Below the pieces are notes generated by a model. The model did not search any database, was not told the DNA's origin, and worked only from the letters and a program-made list of their open reading frames with translations. From an uncultured Oscillospiraceae bacterium (GTDB lineage Bacteria; Bacillota; Clostridia; Oscillospirales; Acutalibacteraceae), in the NCBI GenBank assembly GCA_900546785.1, contig URED01000006.1:1-64000 (forward strand): a stretch of DNA of 64,000 nt, read 5' to 3'. Shown piece after piece: positions 52,921 through 61,741 of the stretch. A program made the translations under genes and the position numbers. Every line of letters begins with the position of its first letter. The first letter of the stretch is position 1.

Positions 52921-54135
52921 ATGAGATCTTTAAAAAGCAGGCTCGGTTATTCGCACACGCTTGCCGCGTGCTGCCTTGCGTATGTTACGCAATCCGTTGC
53001 GGCAATGTTCCTGCCGCTGCTTTTCGTTCGCTTCGGCAGTGAATTCGGCCTTTCGATAGAGAGCCTTACCGCACTGATAACCGTAACCTTTTTCACGCAG
53101 ATATTCGTAGACTCCGCCGCGCCCTTTATTGTTGAAAAAACGGGCTACAGGGCGCTTGCCGTGGCAGCCGCGTGTTTCTCCTTTTCCGGCATTGCCGGTC
53201 TTTCGTTTATGGCAGATATCATACCCGGCGCGTTTTGGGGGCTTTTCATATGCACGGTGCTCTATGCAATCGGCTCCGGCCTGATAGAGGTGCTTATAAC
53301 GCCTATAGTGGATTCCTGCCCCACAACCAAGAAAGCGGGTTCCATGGCGTTCGTCCATTCCGCATACTGCGCCGGCTGCGTGCTGGTCGTGCTGCTTTCA
53401 ACCGTATTCTTCGCTGTTTTCGGCATAGAACACTGGCGCGTGCTTGCCCTGTGCTTTGCCGCCGTGCCGCTTGTTGCCGCCGTCAGCTTTTTGCTTGTGC
53501 CTATCCGCACGCCGGAGGAGGTGCGCGAGCGCGGTTCCGTTAAGGATATGATAAAAACGCCGCTTTTCTGGATATTCGGCGTCGTTATGATATGCGCCGG
53601 CGCAAGCGAACTTTCCATGAGCCAGTGGGCTTCCGCGTTTGCGGAGGCGGGGCTTGGCGTTTCAAAAACGATGGGCGATCTTTTAGGCCCCTGCGCCTTT
53701 GCTTTTTTAATGTTCCTCGGCAGGATCATTTACGGCAAGATCAGCGATAGAGTGGATATCATAAAGATCATGCTTCTGTGCAGCGCGCTGTGCGTAGCGT
53801 CTTATCTTACCGCCTGTTTTGCCAAAAATCCCGTTGTGGCGCTCATGGGCTGCTGTGTTTGCGGGCTTGCCGTTGCGCCCATGTGGCCCGCAACCTTTTC
53901 GCTCAGCTCAAAATATATGCCGAATATCTCATCTGCGGTCTTTGCGGCATATGCGCTTATGGGCGATCTCGGCTGTACCGGCGGACCCACGGCGGTGGGC
54001 ATGCTCTCCGGGGACAGCTCCAATATAGCAAAGGGGCTTTCGATAGCGGTGATCTTTCCTGTGGTGCTCGCCGTCTGCCTCGTTGCCGTAAAGCTGATCT
54101 CCCGCCGCAAAAGCTTCCGGGAGGCGAACCGATAA
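52921..54135 (+). CDS. MFS transporter
   Basis: 404 residues from ATG 52921 (GAGAGGGAAA ahead), twelve membrane helices. VPLVAAVSFLLVPIRTPEEV and LGRIIYGKISDRVDIIKIML are typical of the major facilitator superfamily (FucP-like/YbfB-like sugar transport branch). Substrate unknown. No companion gene on this strand. Confidence 0.8.
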   Translation: MRSLKSRLGYSHTLAACCLAYVTQSVAAMFLPLLFVRFGSEFGLSIESLTALITVTFFTQIFVDSAAPFIVEKTGYRALAVAAACFSFSGIAGLSFMADIIPGAFWGLFICTVLYAIGSGLIEVLITPIVDSCPTTKKAGSMAFVHSAYCAGCVLVVLLSTVFFAVFGIEHWRVLALCFAAVPLVAAVSFLLVPIRTPEEVRERGSVKDMIKTPLFWIFGVVMICAGASELSMSQWASAFAEAGLGVSKTMGDLLGPCAFAFLMFLGRIIYGKISDRVDIIKIMLLCSALCVASYLTACFAKNPVVALMGCCVCGLAVAPMWPATFSLSSKYMPNISSAVFAAYALMGDLGCTGGPTAVGMLSGDSSNIAKGLSIAVIFPVVLAVCLVAVKLISRRKSFREANR

Positions 54136-54147
54136 GCTGAAAATGCA

Positions 54148-54170
54148 CCGCTTAAAACCGGATCGTGTTC
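54148..54170 (-). repeat. 24-bp intergenic motif, copy 3 (inverted)
   Basis: On the minus strand GAACACGATCC followed by GGTTTTAAGCGG; three or four changes relative to the other copies. Confidence 0.6.
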
Positions 54171-54367
54171 AATTCCGCCGGCTAAAGCAGTTCAAAAAAA
54201 TGCACAAATTAAGCGCCGTATTTTTGTGATATTATTTAAAAATTATTAATTTTTATACAAAGTTCGATTTACATATTGATTAATTTTACGAATTTTGATA
54301 TATTTAAAATGTTATAGAATTATATCTTGCTATATATTCGGATGATTTTTATGAAAGCGGTGGTAAC

Positions 54368-55906
54368 TTGGAAGATCAGGACCTTTTGGCAAAGGAAGAA
54401 GCCGAACTTGATAAACTTGCATATACCAAAAAACGCTATTTGACCCCTAAAGAGATAGCTGCATATGTGCTTGTAAATTTCGGGCAAAAGAACTTAAGCC
54501 AGTTTGTAAATACCTATAAGGAATTCTTTATGATACAATTCCTTAAGCTGAATACAACTGCTTATGCGTACATAAACCTGTTCGCCTCCGTTTATGACGC
54601 GGTGGACGATACGATCTCCGGCCTGGTAATAGACAGAACCAGAACACGCTGGGGCAGGATACGCCCGTTCTTCATTCTGCCGCTGCCTCTTTGGCTCATA
54701 GGCGGCGCCATGATGTTTACGGCGCCGGATATCAGCGCAAGCGGAAAAGTAGTTTGGTCTGCGATCGCCATTGTTATTTACGGCCTCGGCATGAGCTACT
54801 TCGGCGCATGGGGGCTTATGATCTATAATATCACCCCAAATCCGGACGAACGTAACAGCCTTATCACCACAAGTAAGTTCTTTGAGCTTTTCGGAACATG
54901 GCTTCCCTCGCTTGTTCCGGTGCTGGTAGAGTTTTTGCCAAGGATCAATTCCGGCATAACCATGGAGGGCGTTTACACCGGCTTTGCGTATTTCATGCTT
55001 ATCTTCTCCGCAGTATTTGCGGTCTGGGGATTCTTCAATATGCGCGAGCGTGTGCCGCTTCAGTCCCGTGAAGAGATGAACGAGACCTCCGTGCTGGAAT
55101 CCATAAAGCAGATCTTTACGAACCGCCCGCTTTTTGCAATCATATTTGCGGATTTCTTCAACAACTTCAAGGCGGTCGGCGGCTCTTCGGAGCAGTATTT
55201 CTGGCTCAACAACACGGGCAACCTTGCCAACCAAACGGTGTGCGGACTCTTTACCGGTATCCCGAACTATCTTATGGTTCCGCTTGCCGCAAAGATGATA
55301 AAGAAACTCGGCGCCCGCACAACGGCTATCATCGCCGGCGTTTTCGGCGGCGTAGCCTATACCGTAACGTTTATTATCGGCTATCACCCGTTCGGGCAAA
55401 CCTTCCAGGATAATTATATTCTTAACCTGATCTGGGTAATCTTCGCACTCACGATCTGCGGCCTGCCAAACAAGCTCATTCTTGTTGTCGGCCCCGTTCT
55501 CTGCGCCGAGACCTTTGATTATATGGAGTGGAAGCACGGCCTCAGAAACGAGGCGCTCGTTACAACGGTTCAGGGCTATTTCACAAAGCTTGCCACTTCC
55601 GTTACGGGCTGGCTTTCCGGCATGGTGCTTACATGGATCAATTATGTGCCGCTTACCGACTCCCTCGGAAATGCCGTTCCGCAAACGGACCCGGGCGTAT
55701 TAAGCGGTATATGGGCTGTATTCTGCATACTGCCCGCCCTTGCAAGAGGTCTTTACGGGCTTTCGTTCATTCTGTATCCGATCCACGGTAATCTCCGCAA
55801 CCAGATGATCGCTGAGCTTGCCGATATCCGTGCGGAAAGGCTTGAAGAGCAGGAAGCTGCCCGTCAGGCAAAATTAGGCGAAGAGGATAATTCCACAGAG
55901 GAATAA
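54368..55906 (+). CDS. GPH-type sugar symporter or related MFS transporter
   Basis: 512 residues, about twelve membrane helices. AVDDTISGLVIDRTRTRWGR is the family loop of the glycoside-pentoside-hexuronide symporters; YGLGMSYFGAWGLMIYNITP and NPDERNSLITTSKFFELFGT also fit. The C-terminal tail is acidic. The start is TTG 54368 with GGTGG 7 bases upstream, as no ATG is in frame nearby. An AT-rich promoter region of 200 bases precedes it. The substrate is probably a glycoside; unrelated to the symporter at 27483 beyond the family. Confidence 0.8.
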   Translation: MEDQDLLAKEEAELDKLAYTKKRYLTPKEIAAYVLVNFGQKNLSQFVNTYKEFFMIQFLKLNTTAYAYINLFASVYDAVDDTISGLVIDRTRTRWGRIRPFFILPLPLWLIGGAMMFTAPDISASGKVVWSAIAIVIYGLGMSYFGAWGLMIYNITPNPDERNSLITTSKFFELFGTWLPSLVPVLVEFLPRINSGITMEGVYTGFAYFMLIFSAVFAVWGFFNMRERVPLQSREEMNETSVLESIKQIFTNRPLFAIIFADFFNNFKAVGGSSEQYFWLNNTGNLANQTVCGLFTGIPNYLMVPLAAKMIKKLGARTTAIIAGVFGGVAYTVTFIIGYHPFGQTFQDNYILNLIWVIFALTICGLPNKLILVVGPVLCAETFDYMEWKHGLRNEALVTTVQGYFTKLATSVTGWLSGMVLTWINYVPLTDSLGNAVPQTDPGVLSGIWAVFCILPALARGLYGLSFILYPIHGNLRNQMIAELADIRAERLEEQEAARQAKLGEEDNSTEE

Positions 55907-55920
55907 TTTACAACCGGGCT

Positions 55921-55950
55921 GCCGCAGTTTTCACTGCGGCGGTTTTTATT
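55921..55950 (+). terminator. Terminator after the GPH-type symporter gene
   Basis: GCCGCAGT (55921-55928) pairs perfectly with ACTGCGGC (55933-55940), followed by GGTTTTTATT. Confidence 0.8.
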
Positions 55951-56071
55951 ATGGCGGTTTATCAAAGCCGGCCGAAAGGGAGAGCGCTGCCTGTTCTGTT
56001 AAAACGCATTTGTGCAAAATCCGCTTGCCGTTTCAGCGCCGTTGTGCTATAGTATTTGCGGAGAAATGTTT

Positions 56072-57046
56072 ATGAAGATAAGAGATATTGAATTTAAAGA
56101 TATTGCGTTCCTTGCCCCCATGGCGGGCGTTACGGATATAGCGTTCCGCGAGCTTTGCGCTTCGTTCGGCGCCGCTTATACCGTAACGGAAATGGTCAGT
56201 TCCAAGGGCCTTGTGATGGGGGATAAAAAAAGCGCCGCTCTTTTAACGCTCGGCAAAGAAGAGGGTGTTGCGGGCGCGCAGATCTTTGGAGATGATCCCG
56301 GTATCATGGCACAGGCGGCGGTAAAGTGCCTTGCGTTTTCGCCGGATATTATTGATATAAATATGGGCTGCCCGGCGCCAAAAGTTGCAATGAACGGCGG
56401 CGGAGCAAGCCTTATGAAAGATCCGCGCCTTGCGGGCAAGATCGTAAAGGCGGTCAGAAATGCCGTGGATATTCCCGTAACGGTAAAGATACGCAAGGGG
56501 TGGGACGATGCAAATGTCAACGCCGTGGAGCTTGCGGAGATTCTTGAGGCAAACGGCGCAGACGCGATCGCCGTCCACGGCAGAACCAGGCAGCAGATGT
56601 ATTCCGGCGCGGTCGATTATGAGATCATAGCCGCCGTAAAAAGGACGGTCAATATTCCCGTGATCGGCAACGGCGATATAACGGATATCTGTTCCGCCGC
56701 AAAAATGCTGGAGGAAACGGGGTGCGACGCCGTTATGATCGGCCGCGGGGCGTTCGGCAATCCGTGGCTGTTCAGGCAGATAAACGCCTATATAGGCAGC
56801 GGCGTTATCCTGCCGGATCCTACTTTGGAGGAAAAAATGACGGTCATGCTGCGCCATATCGATAAAATGGTGGAGTATAAGGGCGAATACACGGCAATGC
56901 GGGAGGCGCGCCGCCACGCCGCTTATTATACAAAGGGAATGCGCGGCGGGGCAAGATTCCGCAAAGAGATGAGCGCCCTTGAAACTTATGAGGATCTGAA
57001 AGAGATCACGTACAGGATTGTAAAGGAGAATCAACATGATTCTTAA
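56072..57046 (+). CDS. dusB: tRNA-dihydrouridine synthase
   Basis: 324 residues from ATG 56072 (GGAGAAATG ahead). FLAPMAGVTDIAFRELCASF, INMGCPAPKVAMNGGGASLM (catalytic Cys) and AIAVHGRTRQQMYSGAVDYE are the DusB signatures. A flavoenzyme that reduces uridines in tRNA. Its end overlaps the nagA start by 11 bases, and the three genes dusB-nagA-trmL are tightly packed. Confidence 0.93.
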   Translation: MKIRDIEFKDIAFLAPMAGVTDIAFRELCASFGAAYTVTEMVSSKGLVMGDKKSAALLTLGKEEGVAGAQIFGDDPGIMAQAAVKCLAFSPDIIDINMGCPAPKVAMNGGGASLMKDPRLAGKIVKAVRNAVDIPVTVKIRKGWDDANVNAVELAEILEANGADAIAVHGRTRQQMYSGAVDYEIIAAVKRTVNIPVIGNGDITDICSAAKMLEETGCDAVMIGRGAFGNPWLFRQINAYIGSGVILPDPTLEEKMTVMLRHIDKMVEYKGEYTAMREARRHAAYYTKGMRGGARFRKEMSALETYEDLKEITYRIVKENQHDS

Positions 57047-58157
57047 AAATGTTTGTTTTTATAATGAGCTGTTTGAAAAAGAGGTTGCCGATATAGAGAT
57101 AGAAAACGGCAAAATCAAGGCGATCGGGGTCATTGACGGCGCCGGTCGCGATATGAGCGGCATGCTGGCGCTGCCCGGTTTTGTGGATATCCATATCCAC
57201 GGCGCGGCGGGCGGAGACTGTTCGGACGCAAGCACCGAAAGCCTTGAAAAGATCAGCGCCTATCTTGCAAAGCACGGCGTTACTTCGTTTTGCGCAACCA
57301 GCATGACTTTAGGGCATGATACCCTTATGGATATTGCAAAGACCGTGCGCGCATACGCGGGCAGGGAGGCGGGTGCTAAGATCGCCGGCATAAATCTGGA
57401 GGGCCCGTTTATTGCCATGGGCAAAAAAGGCGCGCAGAATCCGGCGTACATACGTCCGGGCACGGTGGCGGAGTTTAATGATATAGATTCCGCAAGCGGC
57501 AATATGGTCAGGCTCATCACCATTGCACCGGAGGCGTTCGGCAGTGATGATTTTATAAGCGCCGTCAGCAAAAAATGCGCGGTTTCCATCGGGCATTCGG
57601 CCGCAAACGCAAAAGAGGCGCAGCATGCGTTTGACCTTGGCGCAAGCCATGCAACGCACCTTTATAACGCAATGACCCCGATGACCCACCGCGAGGCGGG
57701 CATTGCAGGCACCGCGCTGGATAACGATAAGGTGTTTTGCGAGCTCATCTGCGACGGCGGTCACGTCTGCCCGGCAGTGCTCAGAAATACGTTTAAGATC
57801 CTCGGCGAAAACAGGGCGTGCGTCATCTCCGATTCCATGCGCGCGGCAGGGCTCGGCACGGGTGAATTTGAACTCGGCGGGCAAAAGGTCTATGTGCGTG
57901 AAGGCGGCAGATATGCCGTGCTGGAGGACGGTACGATCGCCGCGTCCATCAGCAATGTGTTTGATGAGTTTAAGAACCTGCTTTCCTACGGCATAGATCT
58001 TAAGACTGCGCTGAAGAGCTGCACGATCAACCCCGCAAGAGCGATCGGGGCGGATAAGAAGATCGGCTCCATAGCGCCCGGCAAGGCGGCGGATCTTGTG
58101 TTCACGGACGGTGAATTTAATATTAAGGAAGTTTATATAAATGGAATACTCGCTTAA
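57036..58157 (+). CDS. nagA: N-acetylglucosamine-6-phosphate deacetylase
   Basis: 373 residues. Metal and substrate motifs: PGFVDIHIHGAAGGDCSD, INLEGPFIAMGKKGAQNP, SIGHSAANAKEAQHAFD and HATHLYNAMTPMTHREAG, plus ISDSMRAAG with the catalytic Asp. It makes glucosamine 6-phosphate from amino-sugar breakdown or cell-wall recycling. Overlaps its neighbours on both sides; nagB is not adjacent. Confidence 0.93.
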   Translation: MILKNVCFYNELFEKEVADIEIENGKIKAIGVIDGAGRDMSGMLALPGFVDIHIHGAAGGDCSDASTESLEKISAYLAKHGVTSFCATSMTLGHDTLMDIAKTVRAYAGREAGAKIAGINLEGPFIAMGKKGAQNPAYIRPGTVAEFNDIDSASGNMVRLITIAPEAFGSDDFISAVSKKCAVSIGHSAANAKEAQHAFDLGASHATHLYNAMTPMTHREAGIAGTALDNDKVFCELICDGGHVCPAVLRNTFKILGENRACVISDSMRAAGLGTGEFELGGQKVYVREGGRYAVLEDGTIAASISNVFDEFKNLLSYGIDLKTALKSCTINPARAIGADKKIGSIAPGKAADLVFTDGEFNIKEVYINGILA

Positions 58158-58647
58158 CGTTGCGCTGATCGAGCCGGAGATACCGCAGAACACCGGCAAT
58201 ATCGCGCGCACCTGCGCCGCAACCGGCGCAAGGCTTCATTTGGTTGGCCCCATGGGGTTTGAGATCACGGAAAAGCGTGTGCGCCGCGCCGGGCTGGATT
58301 ATTGGGATAAGCTGGATATTACGTATTATGAAAGCACGGATGAATTTTTTGAAAAGAACAGGGGCGCGAAATTCTATTATTTCAGTACGAAAGCGCAAAA
58401 CGTGCACAGCGATATGCAGTATGAAAACGGCTGCTTTCTTGTTTTCGGCAAGGAAACGAAAGGCCTGCCGGAACCGCTTTTAAAGGCAAACCGGGAAAGC
58501 TGCGTGCGCATGCCCATGCGCGGCATCATCAGAAGCCTTAACCTTTCAAACAGCGTGGCTGTTGGCGTTTATGAAGTCCTGCGCCAGTGGGGTTATCCCG
58601 CATTGTCGCTCAAAGGCGAGCTTCACAATTTAAAATGGAACGATTGA
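58141..58647 (+). CDS. trmL: tRNA (cytidine/uridine-2'-O)-methyltransferase TrmL
   Basis: 168 residues of the SPOUT class with the knotted C-terminus: IPQNTGNIARTCAATGA, LVFGKETKGLPEPLL and RMPMRGIIRSLNLSNSVAV. It methylates the wobble base of certain leucine tRNAs. The start overlaps nagA by 17 bases. Confidence 0.92.
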   Translation: MEYSLNVALIEPEIPQNTGNIARTCAATGARLHLVGPMGFEITEKRVRRAGLDYWDKLDITYYESTDEFFEKNRGAKFYYFSTKAQNVHSDMQYENGCFLVFGKETKGLPEPLLKANRESCVRMPMRGIIRSLNLSNSVAVGVYEVLRQWGYPALSLKGELHNLKWND

Positions 58648-58708
58648 CTGCATTTAGCGCCTGCGCAAGGCGTATATATAAATTAAAGATTCTGATGGAG
58701 AGATACGT

Positions 58709-59326
58709 ATGAAAGTTCTGATGATAAACGGCAGCCCCCATGCAAAGGGGAATACTGCCGTAGCGCTGGAAGAGATGAGAAAGGTATTTGAAGCCGAAGG
58801 TGTGGAAACGGAGCTTCTGCATATCGGCAACAAGGATATCAGAAGCTGTATTGCCTGCGGCACATGCTTTAAAAAGGGAAGCTGCGTTTTTGAGGATGAA
58901 GTCAACGCGGCCGCCGAAAAATTTAAGACGTGCGACGGGCTTGTTGTGGGCAGCCCTGTATATTACGCCTCTGCAAACGCAACGCTTGTGGCGTTTTTAA
59001 CGAGGCTCTTTTATTCCACTCCGTTCGATAAGACCATGAAAGTCGGCGCAGCGGTCGTTGCCGCAAGGCGCGGCGGCCTTTCCGCAGCGTTTGACGAGTT
59101 CAATAAATTCTTCACCATTTCCGGCATGCCCGTTGCCTCCGGCCAGTATTGGAACAGTATCCACGGCAGGGAGCAGGGCGAGGCCGCGCAGGACGCGGAG
59201 GGCTTGCAGTCCATGCGCACGCTGGCAAGAAATATGACTTTTCTTATGAAGAGCATAGCCCTTGGCAAAGAAAAATACGGCCTGCCGGAAAAGGAGCCGT
59301 TTAAAAGAACGAATTTCATCAGGTGA
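58709..59326 (+). CDS. Flavodoxin-like NADPH-dependent FMN reductase
   Basis: 205 residues. MKVLMINGSPHAKGNTAVAL is the flavin phosphate-binding start; GSPVYYASANATLVAFLTRL is the second family motif. CIACGTCFKKGSC has four cysteines that might bind metal or form a disulphide. Iron-sulphur flavoprotein-like proteins of this kind are common in anaerobes, reducing metals, quinones or nitro compounds. Ribosome site GATGGAGAG. Confidence 0.85.
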   Translation: MKVLMINGSPHAKGNTAVALEEMRKVFEAEGVETELLHIGNKDIRSCIACGTCFKKGSCVFEDEVNAAAEKFKTCDGLVVGSPVYYASANATLVAFLTRLFYSTPFDKTMKVGAAVVAARRGGLSAAFDEFNKFFTISGMPVASGQYWNSIHGREQGEAAQDAEGLQSMRTLARNMTFLMKSIALGKEKYGLPEKEPFKRTNFIR

Positions 59327-59336
59327 TATGTAAATG

Positions 59337-59376
59337 AAAACAGGGAACTGCAAACGAGAGCGGTTCCCTGTTTTTA
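59337..59376 (+). terminator. Terminator after the FMN reductase gene
   Basis: AAAACAGGGAAC (59337-59348) pairs with GTTCCCTGTTTT (59363-59374), followed by TATT. Confidence 0.8.
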
Positions 59377-59398
59377 TTGTCTCTTCAGCAAAGAGTAA

Positions 59399-59480
59399 AC
59401 CCCCGGTTCTACCGGGGGAAATAAAAAGCTTTAGTAAAAATAAAACCGGCGAGCTTAATGCAAGCCGGGCGTGTTGGCGA
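59399..59480. other. Consecutive hairpins, possible IS200/IS605 end remnant
   Basis: CCCCCGGT/ACCGGGGG (59399-59417) and CCGGC/GCCGG (about 59448-59470) stand in a 150-base gap between convergent genes. The first has no T-run and looks like the end hairpin of an IS200/IS605-type element; no transposase is present. Confidence 0.3.
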
Positions 59481-59525
59481 AAAGGAAACCTCTAAGTTAT
59501 AACAACCTCACGAAATCAGCCGTTC

Positions 59526-60005
59526 TTATTTTGTAATATCCGCAAAGGCAAGCGGAATAGCTTTTTTCAGGTCGTCAACCTTCATTTTGACCTGGCTTCC
59601 CACTCTGCCGGCGGAAAACATGATCTCGTCAAGCGCAAGCGCGCTTTCGTGCGCAGTGGTCTGAAACTGCTTTTTCATTCCTATGGGCGAACAGCCGCCG
59701 TGGATATATCCCGTCAGCGGCAGCAGCTCTTTTTGGGCGATCATCTCAATGTTCTTTTCGCCAACGGCTTTAGCCGCCTTTTTCAGATCCAGCTCCTCCT
59801 CAACGGGTATCATAAAAACATAGTGCTTTTTTGACTTTGCAACGGTAACAAGCGTTTTGAATACGGCGTTTGGATCTTCTCCCAAAGCCCTTGCTACGTC
59901 CGCTCCGCTCAGTTTGCCGTTTTTTTCATATTCCCGGTGCTCGTAGGGCAGCTTTAAGCTGTCCAGCACGCGCATAACGTTTGTTTTATCTTCCTTTTTT
60001 CCCAT
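59526..60005 (-). CDS. ybaK: Cys-tRNA(Pro)/Cys-tRNA(Cys) deacylase
   Basis: 159 residues. The YbaK fold is clear: LGEDPNAVFKTLVTVAKSKK, FMIPVEEELDLKKAAKAVGE, and GGCSPIGMKKQFQTTAHESA. It removes cysteine wrongly loaded on tRNA-Pro. It is 19 bases ahead of nothing else on its strand except the patatin gene upstream, likely co-transcribed. Confidence 0.92.
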   Translation of the reverse strand: MGKKEDKTNVMRVLDSLKLPYEHREYEKNGKLSGADVARALGEDPNAVFKTLVTVAKSKKHYVFMIPVEEELDLKKAAKAVGEKNIEMIAQKELLPLTGYIHGGCSPIGMKKQFQTTAHESALALDEIMFSAGRVGSQVKMKVDDLKKAIPLAFADITK

Positions 60006-60023
60006 ATTGACCGCATTACCTGT

Positions 60024-60887
60024 TTATGATTCTTTCAAAAACGCTTTGATCTCGTCTGTTTTCATCTTGCCCTGCGCAAGTCCAATCTGGTAGATGCGCT
60101 CCAGCTTGTCCGTGTTTTTTTCTATCGCGCTGCAGTTCAGATCTCTTGCAGGCGCGATCACCATGCAGCTGCCTTTCTTTTCCTGTTCAAAAATATATTC
60201 CAGCTGGCGGTTATACATCTCATGCCTGCTTAAGACCGCGTCTGCAAGCGCGGGGTATTTTTTCAGTATCCTGCGCACGGCTCTTTGCTGCTTGATCGGC
60301 TGTTTCACAAATCCGCGCACCTGCGTTAAAATAACAACGGCCTTTTTGCACCCGTCCTCAAAGGCTCTTTTAAGGGGTATGGAGTCGGTAACGCCGCCGT
60401 CAAAATAAGTTTCTCCGCCGATTTCAACGCCTCTTGTAGCTACAGGCAGGGCGCAGCTTGCCTTTAGGTAGGGGCAGCCGTATTCGCGCAGGTCTTTTGG
60501 ATAAAAATATTCCGGCTTTCCGGTTTTTGCATTGGTTGCAACGGCGCAAAGCAGCGTGTTGCTTTTTTCGTAGGTATCGTAATCAAGCGGCATGATATCA
60601 TAGGTCAGTTCGCCGAAATCCCATTCCAGATTCAGGTACTGCCCGTTTTTTATGATGCTCTGCACGCTCATATATCTTTTGTCGTTGCAGTAGTTGATTG
60701 TTATATCATGTTGGCGCCTGTAGTTCTTGCCTATGAATGATGCCGCGTTGCAGGATCCTACGGAAACGCCTATAACGTAGGGGAATTCAATACCGGCGTC
60801 AATAAAAGCGTCGAGCACGCCGCTGGTAAAAATGCCGCGGCTGCCGCCGCCCTCCAGCACAAGGCCGCAACTATAATCTCCGTTCAT
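60024..60887 (-). CDS. Patatin-like phospholipase
   Basis: 287 residues from ATG 60887 (GGTGAT ahead). Oxyanion hole GGGSRG, nucleophile in GVSVGSCN (Ser of G-x-S-x-G) and catalytic Asp in DGGVTDSIPL. The C-terminal part is helical. The family hydrolyses acyl chains from lipids; this clostridial group (YjjU-like) has no proven substrate. Confidence 0.88.
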   Translation of the reverse strand: MNGDYSCGLVLEGGGSRGIFTSGVLDAFIDAGIEFPYVIGVSVGSCNAASFIGKNYRRQHDITINYCNDKRYMSVQSIIKNGQYLNLEWDFGELTYDIMPLDYDTYEKSNTLLCAVATNAKTGKPEYFYPKDLREYGCPYLKASCALPVATRGVEIGGETYFDGGVTDSIPLKRAFEDGCKKAVVILTQVRGFVKQPIKQQRAVRRILKKYPALADAVLSRHEMYNRQLEYIFEQEKKGSCMVIAPARDLNCSAIEKNTDKLERIYQIGLAQGKMKTDEIKAFLKES

Positions 60888-60961
60888 GTTTATCACCGTA
60901 AAATTTGTAGAATGTAAAAAGAGCAACACTTACTGTTGCTCCTCTTGTTTTGGTTGTTAAA

Positions 60962-61213
60962 TTATTTGTCTGCTTTCTTGGCGGCCTTTTTCTTTTTCGG
61001 GGCAGCCTCTTTTGCAGCAGGCTCTTCTTCCTTTTTCTCTTCCTCAACCTCGATGATTTCAAGGTCGTTGCTGCACTCAAAGAAATCGTCGTCGTTAAAA
61101 TATTCCGGCTCTTTCTTATCTGTAAGCTTTTTAACAAGGAAGTAAACTGCGGCAACCGCGCCTGCTATTGCAACAACAGCGCCTATAACCTTTAAGATCT
61201 TGCTTATGTTCAT
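60962..61213 (-). CDS. Small membrane protein with acidic and lysine-rich tail
   Basis: 83 residues. One N-terminal membrane helix (VIGAVVAIAGAVAAVYFLVK), an acidic cytoplasmic stretch (YFNDDDFFE; EVEEEKKEEE), and a final Ala/Lys-rich tail (KEAAPKKKKAAKKADK). Strong RBS AGGAGG. Function unknown. Confidence 0.7.
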   Translation of the reverse strand: MNISKILKVIGAVVAIAGAVAAVYFLVKKLTDKKEPEYFNDDDFFECSNDLEIIEVEEEKKEEEPAAKEAAPKKKKAAKKADK

Positions 61214-61285
61214 TGGAAAAACCTCCTAAATAATAACTACATATAATTATATAGGTATTGCGCAATAAAGTCAAGCAGTAAAAAG

Positions 61286-61320
61286 TGAATAAAAAAATAA
61301 CTCCCGCATTTTTGCAGGAG
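61286..61320 (-). terminator. Terminator of rpsT
   Basis: Minus-strand stem 61314-61320 with 61301-61307 (one G-U pair), then TTATTTTTTTATTC. Confidence 0.7.
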
Positions 61321-61335
61321 CTTTTTATACAAAAT

Positions 61336-61593
61336 TTACGCTTTGTTGAGCTTTGTTACAAGGCTGCTCTTTTTTCTTGCGGCGTTTTTCTTGTGAAGCA
61401 GATTTTTAGCGGCTGCCTTGTCAATCTTTTTAACAGCTGCTTTAACAACTTCCTCTTTATCCGCTGCATTTGTTTCAATAGCAACATTTGCCTTTTTGAT
61501 AGCGGTCTTAAGCGCTGTGTTTGCGGCCTTGTTATTCGCTGCCTTTTTAGCTGCTACCTTAACTCTTTTTTTTGCTGATTTGATCTGCGGCAT
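61336..61593 (-). CDS. rpsT: Ribosomal protein S20
   Basis: 85 residues, Ala/Lys-rich helical bundle: MPQIKSAKKRVKVAAKKAAN and LLHKKNAARKKSSLVTKLNK are typical. It binds 16S rRNA. AAAGGAGTGAAAAGG precedes the ATG. It lies divergent from gpr, a known Firmicutes arrangement. Confidence 0.96.
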   Translation of the reverse strand: MPQIKSAKKRVKVAAKKAANNKAANTALKTAIKKANVAIETNAADKEEVVKAAVKKIDKAAAKNLLHKKNAARKKSSLVTKLNKA

Positions 61594-61741
61594 TCCTTTT
61601 CACTCCTTTGTGCGGATTTAAAATATATATCAAAACTTATTAAATGCTAATGTATAGTAGCATAACTCGGGAAAAAATGCAAGTATTTTTTTCTTTTTGG
61701 GCATACTTTTATTAAATTCTTGCGATTTTGGAGGCGGTTTT

